Source: Candidatus Poribacteria bacterium
GTDB lineage: Bacteria; Poribacteria; WGA-4E; WGA-3G
Assembly: GCA_022823085.1 (NCBI GenBank)
Contig: JAJDXV010000055.1
Location: 1-46,269, forward strand
Length of the DNA: 46,269 nucleotides
Direction: 5' to 3'
Shown: positions 8,715 through 17,002 of the stretch, piece by piece
Position numbering within the stretch: the first letter of the stretch is position 1
How the letters are laid out: every line of letters starts with the position of its first letter
Made by a program: the position numbers and the translations under genes
Notes under the pieces: model-generated
Databases searched by the model: none
What the model was told of the DNA's origin: nothing
The model's input: the letters and a program-made list of their open reading frames with translations, nothing else

Positions 8715-11015
8715 TTAACTCGGGCGATTAACGAGATCCGCCAAGTATTCAGCGATCTTGTCTGTAACCTGTTGGGCATCTACATCGGCGAAGTTGAAAA
8801 GTTCCTTAAGCATCGGAGAAATGGCACCCGTATCAAGCAGAGCATTTGCCAGCCTTCCCATAGTGCTTCGATTAATACCGCCTTGTCCGTCGTTGTTCCC
8901 CATATCCAAAATCTTGATGCTATCAATCTTCTCAACCGGTTTCATAAGTTGTTCAATAATATCATCTGCATCATTAATAAGTTCTAAGATCGCCTCTTGG
9001 ACAAGGACACGTTGTTCAGCAACATTTCGTGCTTCGTATTCTGCCATCTCACCTTGTGCTTTCGCGCGGGCTTCAGCAAGGATTGCGTCAGCGAGTCGTT
9101 CGATCGGTTGTGCCTGTGCTTCGGCACTGATAACTGCGACTTCACGCTGCCACTCCGCTTCCATCACCTGTTCCGTGGCAGTCACATTCACTTCTGCCCC
9201 CATACGTTCGGCTTCGGCAACTAATTTCTCTTTCTCGGCAAGTGCGGTAACTTGTTGTTTATTCGCGACATCGATCTTTCGATCTTCATCCGTTAGGGCA
9301 ACACGCAATTCCTGTCCGATACGCGACTGCTCAACCGACAACATCTTAGCGATTTCGGCGAGTTCTACCTGTCGTAGTTGGTCAATCTGAGCGGTTTCGA
9401 CGACGAGATTCTTCTCAATCTCACGTTCTTGAACCTGTTGCTCTTGCGCGAAACGTTCCGTCTGCACCAACAACTCACGTTCAATGTCTCGCAAAGACAC
9501 ACCCTCTTCTTGTGCGATCTGTGCCTTCTCTACCATGAGCTGCTTTTCTATATCACGCGTCTCGACCTGCTGTTCTTGCCCTATCCGTGCGAGTTCTACA
9601 GTTAACATCTTAGCGATTTCGGCGAGTTCTACCTGTCGTAGTTGGTCAATCTGAGCGGTTTCGACGACGAGGTTCTTCTCAATCTCACGTTCTTGAACTT
9701 GTTGTTCTTGTGCGAAACGTTCCGTCTGCACCAACAGTTCACGTTCAATATCTCGCAGAGACACACCCTCTTCTTGTGCGATCTGTGCCTTCTCTACCAT
9801 GAGCTGCTTTTCTATATCGCGAACAGCGATTGCCTGTTCCTGTTCGATCTTCTGAAGTTGAACAACGAGGAATTGCTCAATTTCGGCGAGTTGTACAACT
9901 TTGGACTGGGCAATCTGTTGGGTTTCGACAATAAGGTTTTTCTCAATCTCACGTTCTTGAACGACCTGCTCCTGTTGGACGCGAGCGACTTCCACATCTC
10001 GCACCATCTCGATTTCACGTTCTTGGACGACCTGTTCTTGTGCGATACGTGCGCGTTCGACTTCCTGCTTCATTTCGTATTCGCGCTCTTGCACACTCTG
10101 TTCCATTTCGTACTGGAATTTGAGGGTTTCCGCTTCTCGTTCAGCGGCATAGATTGCGATATTTTTCTGCTGGTCAGATTCTGCCCACGCCTGTTCCTGT
10201 TCAGCTGCGAGTTTCTCAATACGAGCATTGACCTCAATCTGAACGATAGCGACCTCTTTCTGCTGTACGATGTTCACTTTTTCGCGCTCTTGATCAGCCG
10301 TAATTTCAGTAATTTCCCGAATACCGACAGCATCAAATCGGTTTTCTGCGTCAAGTGTTTCAACGGGTGTCTGGTCTACTCGTATAATTGAGACGGTTTC
10401 AAGCGTTAATCCGTTTTGTGTTTCTAAATCTTCGCCACAAGCCTCTTGGACTTTATCAGCAAATTCTTGGCGTTTCTGGAGAAGGTCTTGGATTTCACTT
10501 TCGGCAGCTACACTCCGCAATGCGCCTTCAAGTTTAGGTTCAATGAGTTCGCGTACAGTCTCGGGTGTCATCGATTTATCACCGAGTGCTTGTGCAGCCC
10601 GTAGGACATCATCTTCGTCAGGTTCCACTTTAAGATAGAAGACGACTTCAACGTCAGCGCGGTTAAAGTCGTAAGTAATTAAAGCCTCTTGTCCCTCTCG
10701 AATGACCTCAATCCGCATGGTATTGAGAGAGATCTCTTTGATCTCATGGATGATAGTGTTAACCCAGAGGCCTTTGGTGATATTAATTTTCTCTCTTGAA
10801 CCACCGGTTCGGACGAGTGCGACATCGGCTTTCGGTATCCTATAACGGATGATTGCACCACAAGTCGCTGCTAAAAGAGCGAATAATACAACGAGAAAGC
10901 CCGTTAACCATCGCATTACCCCGGTCTGTCCAAAACCGTCGAGGTTTTGGTAGACGAACCACCCAACGGCGACTGCTACAACAATTAAAAAGACGATAAC
11001 AGCAATGAAACGCAT
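8715..11015 (-). CDS. Flotillin/YqiK-like SPFH membrane protein with hendecad coiled coil
   Basis: A 766-aa membrane scaffold-type protein. AGGAGA precedes the ATG by five bases. Two hydrophobic helices lie at residues 3-20 and about 36-58. The SPFH/band-7 domain occupies about 60-240 (ADVALVRTGG, KINITKGLWV, DFNRADVEVVFYLKV). From about 245 to 600 there is a very long Glu/Gln-rich coiled coil in which units of 11 residues recur (for example VQEREIEKNLV, VETAQIDQLRQ, VELAEIAKMLT), followed by a shorter helical region and an end domain (about 650-766). The family organises membrane microdomains. It is longer than usual flotillins because of an internal 264-bp tandem duplication. It is flanked by genes on the same strand, with 67 nt to the next gene, and no partner of the NfeD type is present. 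Confidence 0.85.
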   Translation of the reverse strand: MRFIAVIVFLIVVAVAVGWFVYQNLDGFGQTGVMRWLTGFLVVLFALLAATCGAIIRYRIPKADVALVRTGGSREKINITKGLWVNTIIHEIKEISLNTMRIEVIREGQEALITYDFNRADVEVVFYLKVEPDEDDVLRAAQALGDKSMTPETVRELIEPKLEGALRSVAAESEIQDLLQKRQEFADKVQEACGEDLETQNGLTLETVSIIRVDQTPVETLDAENRFDAVGIREITEITADQEREKVNIVQQKEVAIVQIEVNARIEKLAAEQEQAWAESDQQKNIAIYAAEREAETLKFQYEMEQSVQEREYEMKQEVERARIAQEQVVQEREIEMVRDVEVARVQQEQVVQEREIEKNLIVETQQIAQSKVVQLAEIEQFLVVQLQKIEQEQAIAVRDIEKQLMVEKAQIAQEEGVSLRDIERELLVQTERFAQEQQVQEREIEKNLVVETAQIDQLRQVELAEIAKMLTVELARIGQEQQVETRDIEKQLMVEKAQIAQEEGVSLRDIERELLVQTERFAQEQQVQEREIEKNLVVETAQIDQLRQVELAEIAKMLSVEQSRIGQELRVALTDEDRKIDVANKQQVTALAEKEKLVAEAERMGAEVNVTATEQVMEAEWQREVAVISAEAQAQPIERLADAILAEARAKAQGEMAEYEARNVAEQRVLVQEAILELINDADDIIEQLMKPVEKIDSIKILDMGNNDGQGGINRSTMGRLANALLDTGAISPMLKELFNFADVDAQQVTDKIAEYLADLVNRPS
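9341..9818. repeat. Tandem 264-bp internal duplication in the flotillin-like gene
   Basis: Two nearly identical 214-bp blocks, 9341-9554 and 9605-9818, are offset by exactly 264 bp (88 codons, eight 11-residue units). Differences are few and mostly at third positions. Flanking 11-residue units are more diverged, so this is a recent expansion within an older repeat. Confidence 0.9.
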
Positions 11016-11078
11016 TCAATTCTCCTATAGGCTATAATCTGGAGGCACGGCGTATGTATTTGATGTACCTTAAATTTT

Positions 11079-12494
11079 TTATCGGAAGATCTCTTCATCG
11101 CTGAGGTGCGTCCGATATCGCCCCTTGAGCGGTTGACGTGGGGAGGTCTGCCATGCGAGGTTAGCTAAGTAACAGAGTGCATTCTCAATGAGCGGTTTTG
11201 CTATCGTGGTGCGATGTGGGTCTCGGGTATCGACAGCAAAAGCGACATAATACCCTTCACCCCATTGGAGTTGCACACTGACAGCATCGCCGTTATCCTC
11301 TCTGACAGCCAATTTTCGGTAGCTCCGGTCGTCAGTAACCCAGTGATCATCGGTTATCAAGGTATCTACATTAATCTTGTGGGGCCAGGTAAACATTCCG
11401 GTTTTCTGTCCATCATCGGTAACGCTGACGTTGCCATCGTTAGAATTAATGACTTTAATGGGATGTCGGTTAACTGGCAGCCAATCGCCCCTCCACTGAG
11501 GTTCACTTGTATGAACACCATCAGGTGGTACGATGTTGTTGTCCATAGCAGAAGCCCAAACGATCCCGCCCTTTCGGACGAAATCCTGAATTGCTTCATC
11601 AGCATCCTCAATGAAGTATTCGCCATCATGCCCTGTAGCAAACCACGTAAACCAGATGATGTCGTAGTTTGAGAGTGCGATGCTTGAGAGTTTGATTGCA
11701 TTGTTAGGATCCCCGCGATTTTCCGGATTGTCATTGACATGCACAGTTGTGAATTGGAATTCCAACCCTTCAATTGTTGTCAACGACTCCAACGCTGCCG
11801 GTTCATTTGTCATATTATCCCCGATGACAATCAAAACTCGGAATACACCTAACGGTACAATCTTGATGGAGGAGATAATGTCCGAAAAGGCCTGTGAGTG
11901 CGGCAGTGCCCTGAGATTCCGAAGTCCTAATTGAAATTCCCGCGAGTTCAAACTAAGGTTTAACCGTCGCCCTTCAAAATTTACGTGTTCATAGAAGATA
12001 ACGTGGCATCCACTGAATGGGAAACTCGGACCGCGTCGGATGCGAATCGAAGAGATTGTGTCATTCATGCCGATTTCGAAGACTGAACTGACATCACGCA
12101 TAATGACACTCCGCTGTCCACTATAGTCTATATCTCGAAACACTTCAATGATAACAGGAACGGCCCCGTACTCCGGTGGTGTCGGGTGTGCTGACGGACT
12201 AAAACTGATAGCTGTGATGGCATCCCCGAAGTTATAGGGGATGTCATGGATATTCGGATAGAACCCAGGAGCAAGGACCAACCGCCGTCCTCTATAGTTC
12301 TCATGCTCATGAAAAATGGCCTTGTAGTTTGGTGACGCGTTGAACCCTGGACCTTTGTAAATTTTGATCGAAGATATAATATCCTGTGCCCCGATGTCTG
12401 AAGTGTTCGGCACCGATTCAATCAGTGTTAATTTACGTCCACGAAAATTAACATGTTCAAAGACTTCAACGACGAGTCTCGGCATGTTCGTCAT
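11079..12494 (-). CDS. Beta/gamma-crystallin-repeat protein with C-terminal ThuA/GATase-like domain
   Basis: A 471-aa protein with two clear parts. The ATG at 12494 has AAGGAG eight bases upstream, so an upstream in-frame codon at 12524 is not used. Four beta/gamma-crystallin motifs occur at about 5-45, 57-97, 110-150 and 155-210, each with an (E/R)x(F/Y)xGxxxxL/I-type first half; three end in the calcium-binding signature D-x-x-S-S (QDIISS, NDTISS, SDIISS) and one is degenerate (GDAITA). Residues about 220-445 start with VFRVLIVIGDN and include DIIWFTWFATG and AIQDFVRKGGIVWAS, resembling ThuA-like/class-I-amidotransferase-fold domains of unknown reaction. No signal peptide is visible. It is monocistronic with its own promoter. 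A calcium-modulated structural or sensory role is inferred only. Confidence 0.82.
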   Translation of the reverse strand: MTNMPRLVVEVFEHVNFRGRKLTLIESVPNTSDIGAQDIISSIKIYKGPGFNASPNYKAIFHEHENYRGRRLVLAPGFYPNIHDIPYNFGDAITAISFSPSAHPTPPEYGAVPVIIEVFRDIDYSGQRSVIMRDVSSVFEIGMNDTISSIRIRRGPSFPFSGCHVIFYEHVNFEGRRLNLSLNSREFQLGLRNLRALPHSQAFSDIISSIKIVPLGVFRVLIVIGDNMTNEPAALESLTTIEGLEFQFTTVHVNDNPENRGDPNNAIKLSSIALSNYDIIWFTWFATGHDGEYFIEDADEAIQDFVRKGGIVWASAMDNNIVPPDGVHTSEPQWRGDWLPVNRHPIKVINSNDGNVSVTDDGQKTGMFTWPHKINVDTLITDDHWVTDDRSYRKLAVREDNGDAVSVQLQWGEGYYVAFAVDTRDPHRTTIAKPLIENALCYLANLAWQTSPRQPLKGRYRTHLSDEEIFR

Positions 12495-12549
12495 ATACTG
12501 CTCCTTCGTACTCTGGCGTAACACCCTTACAGAAAATGCAAGTTAAAAT

Positions 12550-12579
12550 ATAATAGCATCAGTCGGGATAGTTTGTCAA
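12550..12579 (-). promoter_or_regulatory. Promoter of the crystallin-repeat gene
   Basis: On the minus strand a perfect TTGACA (12574-12579) is followed after 18 bp by TATTAT (12550-12555), preceded by TGC (extended -10). The leader is about 50 nt. Confidence 0.65.
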
Positions 12580-12703
12580 GAAAAAGAGAAAAAATTTTCT
12601 ACTAAGCAATCATTATTGAGCGGTTTCGTTTTTTCTTGATTCATTCAAACAAGTGTGATAAATTACAGATAGCGTCTTATAACGAAAGCCGTTAGGATAA
12701 AAT

Positions 12704-13588
12704 ATGGTGAACCTGATGTCCTACAAAAGAGTGCTTCTCGTCATTTTAATCATCGGAATCAGTGGGATTCTTGTCTATTTCTTGGTGCGGATGGAGGAGT
12801 CTAAAATACAACAGACAGCGGAATCTCGTCCGATAGACCTACCTTATAATTGGATCGGCGATATTACGAAAGCGCATATCGCGGAACCCTCCGGCATTAC
12901 GTATCACCCAACCCGGAAGAGTCTTTTTATCGGAGATGACTCTGGCATCGTCTATGAGATCAAGCCAGATGGGACACGTATCCAAGCCAAAGGCATAAAC
13001 GAACTTGACATCGAAGGAATCACGGTGGATCCGACGACAGGTTTATTATATACCGCGATTGAGGACGACGAATCGATCATCGAGATTGACGCAGAAACAC
13101 TCACGGTTCAAAGAGAATTCAAAATCATCAGAGATTTTAAAGGCGAACAGCTGCTAAAGAAAGGCGGTATGGGGGTTGAGGCGATCACTTTTGTACCAGA
13201 TGCATCACATCCTGAAGGTGGGACTTTTTGGGTCGGAAACCAATCCTTCAGTCTGAAAGAGAACGATGAACCGTCAGTTGTCTGTGAAGTCGTTGTGCCG
13301 CTGCGTAGTGCCACAGATCGGAAAGCAGAAGGCACTATTATTAACGCTTACAGAATGGATTTTATTGACATTTCGGGACTCGTCTACGACACACAAGACG
13401 ATATCTTGATTTTGATCAGCGATACTACAAACCTTTTCGTCGAGATGAATCGACAAGGCACCATTTTAAGTAGATACTTGTTGCCCGGTAACGAACAAGA
13501 GGGTGTCGCATTAGACGGTCTCGGCTATATGTATATCGCTCAGGAAAGCGGAGAAATTATCAAATTAGGAGATCGGAGGCTCCGTTAG
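12704..13588 (+). CDS. Membrane-anchored SdiA-regulated (YjiK-type) beta-propeller protein
   Basis: A 294-aa protein with one N-terminal transmembrane helix (residues about 9-28) and a periplasmic or extracellular propeller. AGGA lies six bases before the ATG. The body matches the SdiA-regulated/phytase-like family: AEPSGITYHPTRKSLFIGDD, ELDIEGITVDP, TGLLYTAIEDD, GVEAITFVPD and NEQEGVALDGLGYMYIAQESG. The acidic residues of the family's metal sites are retained. No enzymatic activity is established for this family. The gene is transcribed away from the crystallin gene and converges on the small gene at 13637-13864. Confidence 0.82.
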   Translation: MVNLMSYKRVLLVILIIGISGILVYFLVRMEESKIQQTAESRPIDLPYNWIGDITKAHIAEPSGITYHPTRKSLFIGDDSGIVYEIKPDGTRIQAKGINELDIEGITVDPTTGLLYTAIEDDESIIEIDAETLTVQREFKIIRDFKGEQLLKKGGMGVEAITFVPDASHPEGGTFWVGNQSFSLKENDEPSVVCEVVVPLRSATDRKAEGTIINAYRMDFIDISGLVYDTQDDILILISDTTNLFVEMNRQGTILSRYLLPGNEQEGVALDGLGYMYIAQESGEIIKLGDRRLR

Positions 13589-13636
13589 AAACGTTGCGAC
13601 TTTCATTTGACGCGCGACACTATCCAGCTGCTGTTT

Positions 13637-13864
13637 CTATGCCTCCGTTCTCTGCTGACACTCGGTGGTATCTTCAAGTCGTAACACCGTAATCCCCGGT
13701 ATCAAGTCTAATACAAGGCTAACGGAGGCATACTGTTCTGCTGTATAACCGCGATCTATTCGCCACAACACTTGTACGTTTCCCTCATCGTATAGGATCC
13801 CGTTTGCGAGTTTCTTGCCGTCAGCGTCTTCTAAATGGAAAAATCTACGGCGTTTCGTATCCAT
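13637..13864 (-). CDS. Small conserved-looking hypothetical protein
   Basis: A 75-aa protein of unknown function. The start at 13864 is preceded by GAGGGCGG; an alternative in-frame start at 13894 has no ribosome site. The sequence begins MDTKRRRFFHLEDADGKKL and has a run of short beta strands (NGILYDEGNVQVLWR, SVSLVLDLIPGITVLRL). It lies 58 nt downstream of mqnD on the same strand and may be co-transcribed. No cysteine pairs, signal or helix-turn-helix are visible. Confidence 0.55.
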   Translation of the reverse strand: MDTKRRRFFHLEDADGKKLANGILYDEGNVQVLWRIDRGYTAEQYASVSLVLDLIPGITVLRLEDTTECQQRTEA

Positions 13865-13922
13865 AGTTTCCGCCCTCAAAGAGAAACATAGCACCTCGGT
13901 TTATGAGAACAGGGGCAACGGA

Positions 13923-14762
13923 CTATTCGAGCGTAACGAAATCGGCATCAACGCGGTGTGGGATTATGCCTGCCTCGTTGCCACGACGGAGCAATTCTTG
14001 GACACCTGCTCTCCCTTTATCTCCATAATCGAGTGTATAGTCATTGACGTACATTCCGACAAATTTATCCGCGAGTGCAGTCTCCATATCGCGAGCGTAG
14101 GTCATCGCGTATTCTAATCCGCGTGAGCGATGGTCGAGTGAATATTGGATGCTCTGCTTCAGGAGTGCGGTTATCTTGCGTATTTTCTCGGAACCGAGGT
14201 TGCGGCGAATGACGTTGGCTCCGAGTGGCAGCGGGAGTCCAGTCTCCTCGTACCACCATTCACCCAAATCAATGACTTTGTGAAGTCCTTCGCGGGCGTA
14301 TGTTAATTGTCCTTCGTGAATAATGAGCCCAGCGTCCACCTCGTCTTGTTGGACAGCGTCCAATATTTTGTCAAACGGACGGGTTTCTGCTTCAAAATTC
14401 GGTTGCAAGAGACTGAGTGTAAGATAAGCGGTTGTCATTTTGCCGGGAATAGCAATTCGCTTACCCTCAAGGTTCTCAATTGGTGCTTTTGAAACGACAA
14501 GGGGTCCATAACGGTCACCGATACTCGCGCCACAAGGCATGAGTGCGTAATCTTTCGCGACGTACGCGTAAGCGTGAACCGAGATCGCTGTGACCTCAAG
14601 TTCTGCTGCGAGTGCTCGCTGGTTTAAAGTCTCAATATCTTCAATCACATGAACAATGTCAAACGGTTCGGTCGGAATCAGCCCTTTAGCGAGTGCGTAA
14701 AACATAAACGCGTCATCGGAGTCCGGGCTGTGTCCAATCCTTATTTTTTCTGTCTGTGCCAT
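13923..14762 (-). CDS. mqnD: MqnD-family 1,4-dihydroxy-6-naphthoate synthase (futalosine menaquinone pathway)
   Basis: A 279-aa enzyme with the periplasmic-binding-protein-like fold. In the family it converts cyclic dehypoxanthine futalosine to 1,4-dihydroxy-6-naphthoate in menaquinone synthesis. AAGGAA precedes the ATG. The substrate-site segment near the N-terminus reads HSPDSDDAFMFYAL, a variant of the classic SPCPNDTF motif, and the proposed catalytic histidine is present as His149 in LIIHEGQLTY. No other mqn gene lies in the window, so the pathway assignment depends on this gene alone. A paralogous substrate-binding protein of similar fold is the alternative, but length and motif order fit MqnD. 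It is transcribed divergently from the methyltransferase gene. Confidence 0.8.
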   Translation of the reverse strand: MAQTEKIRIGHSPDSDDAFMFYALAKGLIPTEPFDIVHVIEDIETLNQRALAAELEVTAISVHAYAYVAKDYALMPCGASIGDRYGPLVVSKAPIENLEGKRIAIPGKMTTAYLTLSLLQPNFEAETRPFDKILDAVQQDEVDAGLIIHEGQLTYAREGLHKVIDLGEWWYEETGLPLPLGANVIRRNLGSEKIRKITALLKQSIQYSLDHRSRGLEYAMTYARDMETALADKFVGMYVNDYTLDYGDKGRAGVQELLRRGNEAGIIPHRVDADFVTLE

Positions 14763-14782
14763 AACATTCCTTTTTTATCTGA

Positions 14783-14811
14783 TTGCAGTTTTGTTCTGAT
14801 AGTGTTATAAT
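14783..14811 (+). promoter_or_regulatory. Extended -10 promoter of the RNA methyltransferase gene
   Basis: TTGCAG (14783-14788), a 17-bp spacer and a consensus TATAAT (14806-14811) preceded by TGT make a strong promoter. Transcription should start near 14818. This excludes the in-frame ATG at 14810, which lies inside the -10 box, and supports the ATG at 14870. Confidence 0.75.
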
Positions 14812-14869
14812 GCGTTATTTGAACAGGGTTCTCACTCAATTTAGACAGGTATTGGAGACAAATCAATTG

Positions 14870-15814
14870 ATGGCGTTGCAAGCAAAACCTACATACTTGT
14901 ATCTGACGGCAGTACCAGATCGTCTTGACGAATTGGTCAGTGCCGAGAGTATTACACTGACCGGGTCTGCCCCGAATATGCACGGGATCACGCTTTCAGA
15001 ACAGTGTGTTGACGTGCGATGCAGTGCGTATCTGAAAAGCTGCAGTGAACTCCTTTTTGAAGCGTCAAACCTCACCGAACTCTGTGCGGATATCCGTTCC
15101 GCCGGTTTGCACGCCGACGACTTTCGGGTGTCTGTCGTGAAAAAGCCGCGCAGTTTAAAGGTCAATTCTATGGAACTTGCACGGGATATCGGCAGTGCTG
15201 TTGGTGGCAGCGCGAACCTTAGCCATCCCAAGGTTACCTTTTTAGCGGTTGTCACGACTGAACGGATCTGGTTTGGACGGCTTCTCTCCGAATCCGATAA
15301 TATCTGGCTTGCCCACGACCAGCGTCCATACATGACTTCAAGTTCTCTGCCGTCGCGACTGGCGCGTGTACTCGTCAATCTAATGGCGCGTCCGGGTGAC
15401 CGCCTCCTCGATCCGTGCTGTGGAACAGGGACAATCGTGATGTCGGCAGCACATCGCGGCATCCGAGTCGTTGGTTACGATAACAATCCGCGAATGGTGG
15501 GGGCAACGACGAAAAATCTACAGCACTTCGGACTTACAGCAGATGTAGCGTTAGGTGATGCGAGACAGGTTAGCGGAGCGTTTGACGCAGTTGCTACAGA
15601 CCTGCCTTACGGCATCAACCTTAACAAAGATGAATTACAAGACATAGAGATTTTAGCGAATTTACGGACGTGTGCGCGAAAAGTAGCACTCATAGACCTC
15701 CGTGATCTCACTAAACCGTTAAATGATTTGGGTTACCAGATAGAGACTGTCATCCCGGTCCCGAAACTGAGCATCGTGAGGCGTATCTTCATCGCTTCTG
15801 TCATTGAAGCGTAG
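14870..15814 (+). CDS. Trm11/Trm-G10-like RNA guanine-N2 methyltransferase
   Basis: A 314-aa class-I S-adenosylmethionine-dependent methyltransferase. The N-terminal half (1-170) resembles the THUMP/ferredoxin-like RNA-binding part of tRNA methyltransferases. The C-terminal half holds motif I DPCCGTGTI (residues about 181-189), an acidic strand end VVGYDNNPRM and the catalytic motif IV DLPYG, the (D/N)-x-PY form that acts on exocyclic amino groups. The start at 14870 is chosen because the promoter -10 overlaps an earlier ATG and TTGGAGA lies about 12 nt upstream. The tRNA position modified (guanosine 10 in archaeal relatives) is inferred. It stands alone, divergent from mqnD. Confidence 0.78.
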   Translation: MALQAKPTYLYLTAVPDRLDELVSAESITLTGSAPNMHGITLSEQCVDVRCSAYLKSCSELLFEASNLTELCADIRSAGLHADDFRVSVVKKPRSLKVNSMELARDIGSAVGGSANLSHPKVTFLAVVTTERIWFGRLLSESDNIWLAHDQRPYMTSSSLPSRLARVLVNLMARPGDRLLDPCCGTGTIVMSAAHRGIRVVGYDNNPRMVGATTKNLQHFGLTADVALGDARQVSGAFDAVATDLPYGINLNKDELQDIEILANLRTCARKVALIDLRDLTKPLNDLGYQIETVIPVPKLSIVRRIFIASVIEA

Positions 15815-15894
15815 TGTATTATTATCGAGAATTCATAAATTAGGTGTTGAGGCGGGGTTACAATTCGCCTGCAAAGGGTGTTGCCCAAGGTGTA

Positions 15895-16344
15895 TCAATA
15901 ATCCTCAATATTCTCATAAAAGTCAGTTTCTGGTAAGTATTCTTCTTCGTTAAGTTCGTCTTCCTCATGTGCTTCGTATTCGCGTAGGCTGAGGAGCGAA
16001 TCTATCTCGCTCGGATTTTCCATGTAAAATTTACAAATCCACCCATCACCCTCCGGAAAACGGTTAAGAAGTTCAATGTCATCTTCGAGAGCAGTATTGA
16101 TTTCATAAACTTCACCGCTTATAGGCGCGTAGATGTAGTGGTTCTGCCCATCCGATGTCTCAATACGTCCGATGATCTCTCCTTGTTCGTATTCATCAAG
16201 CTGCGGTAAATCGACAAAAACGATGTCGCCATAGACATCCTGAATCCGTTCGGTGATTCCGATGCTACATTCCCCTGAATCTAAGTCGAGAATTTCAATC
16301 CATTCGTGTGTTATCGTATATTTTATTTCCCAATTTTTCACCAC
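15895..16344 (-). CDS. Glycine-cleavage H-protein homolog lacking the lipoyl lysine
   Basis: A 149-aa protein of the GcvH fold. The GTG at 16344 is chosen because GGAGG lies six bases upstream and the product then opens with KYTITHEWIEI, as H proteins do. The core features are kept: IGITERIQDVYGDIVFVDLP, the EIIGRIE strand and APISGEVYEIN. The lipoylation loop, normally ESVKAAS, reads ETSDGQNHY, so no lysine is available for lipoate. The C-terminus is a 30-residue acidic tail not seen in normal H proteins. No P- or T-protein gene is nearby. It probably does not carry aminomethyl groups; a regulatory or structural role is possible. It starts 32 nt after the stop of yigZ. Confidence 0.75.
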   Translation of the reverse strand: MVKNWEIKYTITHEWIEILDLDSGECSIGITERIQDVYGDIVFVDLPQLDEYEQGEIIGRIETSDGQNHYIYAPISGEVYEINTALEDDIELLNRFPEGDGWICKFYMENPSEIDSLLSLREYEAHEEDELNEEEYLPETDFYENIEDY

Positions 16345-16376
16345 GAATATCCTCCATAAAACACGATAGAATTCGG

Positions 16377-16973
16377 TCAAGTTAGGATTCCATAGCCTTG
16401 AAGTTGTGAGTGGAAGGTGTCGAGCGTACTCCGTCGGATCTGCATCTCCACAACAGGATCCGGGTCGTATTTAATATTGACGACCTTCCCACCCAAACGT
16501 TTGCAAAGGTTAACAACATTTCCGATATCTGTGTAATCGACGCTTAGGCGCAATTTTTCATAAAAAGTCCTTGTTTCAATTGTTGCATTGCTGAGGCAGT
16601 CTCTCGCGCATTGTCCGTAAGCGCGAATTAATCCGCCGACACCGAGGTTGATACCGCCATAATATCGTGCAACAACACAAAGAACATTAGATAGATCGTA
16701 AGCACGAATAGCGGAAAGGATAGGGGGTCCTGCTGAATGCGTAGGTTCTCCTGCATCTGTTGCGTATTCACGTCGCGTGCTGCCGCTACCGATACTGTAA
16801 GCGTAACAGTAGTGGGAGGCGCGTGGATTCCGTTCTTTGACTTCGGCGAGAATTTTTTTCACTGAAGTCTGTGTCCGGACAAATGTCGCCTCTCCAAAAA
16901 AGCGAGATTTCTTTACAACGTGATGTGAGAGAGCCGTCCCCGCCACCGTTTTGTATTGGTCAAGATGTACCAC
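16377..16973 (-). CDS. yigZ: YigZ/IMPACT-family protein (UPF0029)
   Basis: A 198-aa protein of the YigZ/IMPACT family, linked to translation control in eukaryotes and of unclear biochemical function in bacteria. The GTG at 16973 has AGAGG about eight bases upstream. Family motifs are plain: SHYCYAY, ATDAGEPTHSAGPPIL, VLCVVARYYGGINLGVGGLIRAYG, and a C-terminal EF-G-domain-IV-like region (DYTDIGNV...GGKVVNIKYD). It sits between the PorV-like gene upstream (30 nt apart) and the GcvH-like gene downstream, all on the minus strand. Confidence 0.9.
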   Translation of the reverse strand: MVHLDQYKTVAGTALSHHVVKKSRFFGEATFVRTQTSVKKILAEVKERNPRASHYCYAYSIGSGSTRREYATDAGEPTHSAGPPILSAIRAYDLSNVLCVVARYYGGINLGVGGLIRAYGQCARDCLSNATIETRTFYEKLRLSVDYTDIGNVVNLCKRLGGKVVNIKYDPDPVVEMQIRRSTLDTFHSQLQGYGILT

Positions 16974-17002
16974 AATTCAGCCTCTTTAGCGTAGTCCTAC
17001 TT

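Noticed and set aside
9642..10391. Long open frame on the plus strand antisense to the flotillin-like gene
   Set aside because: It mirrors the repetitive Glu/Gln codons of the coiled coil; no ribosome site, and the Leu/Phe-rich product is a typical shadow translation.
14810..14812. ATG as start of the RNA methyltransferase
   Set aside because: It lies inside the consensus -10 box of the gene's promoter and has no ribosome site; the ATG at 14870 is preferred.
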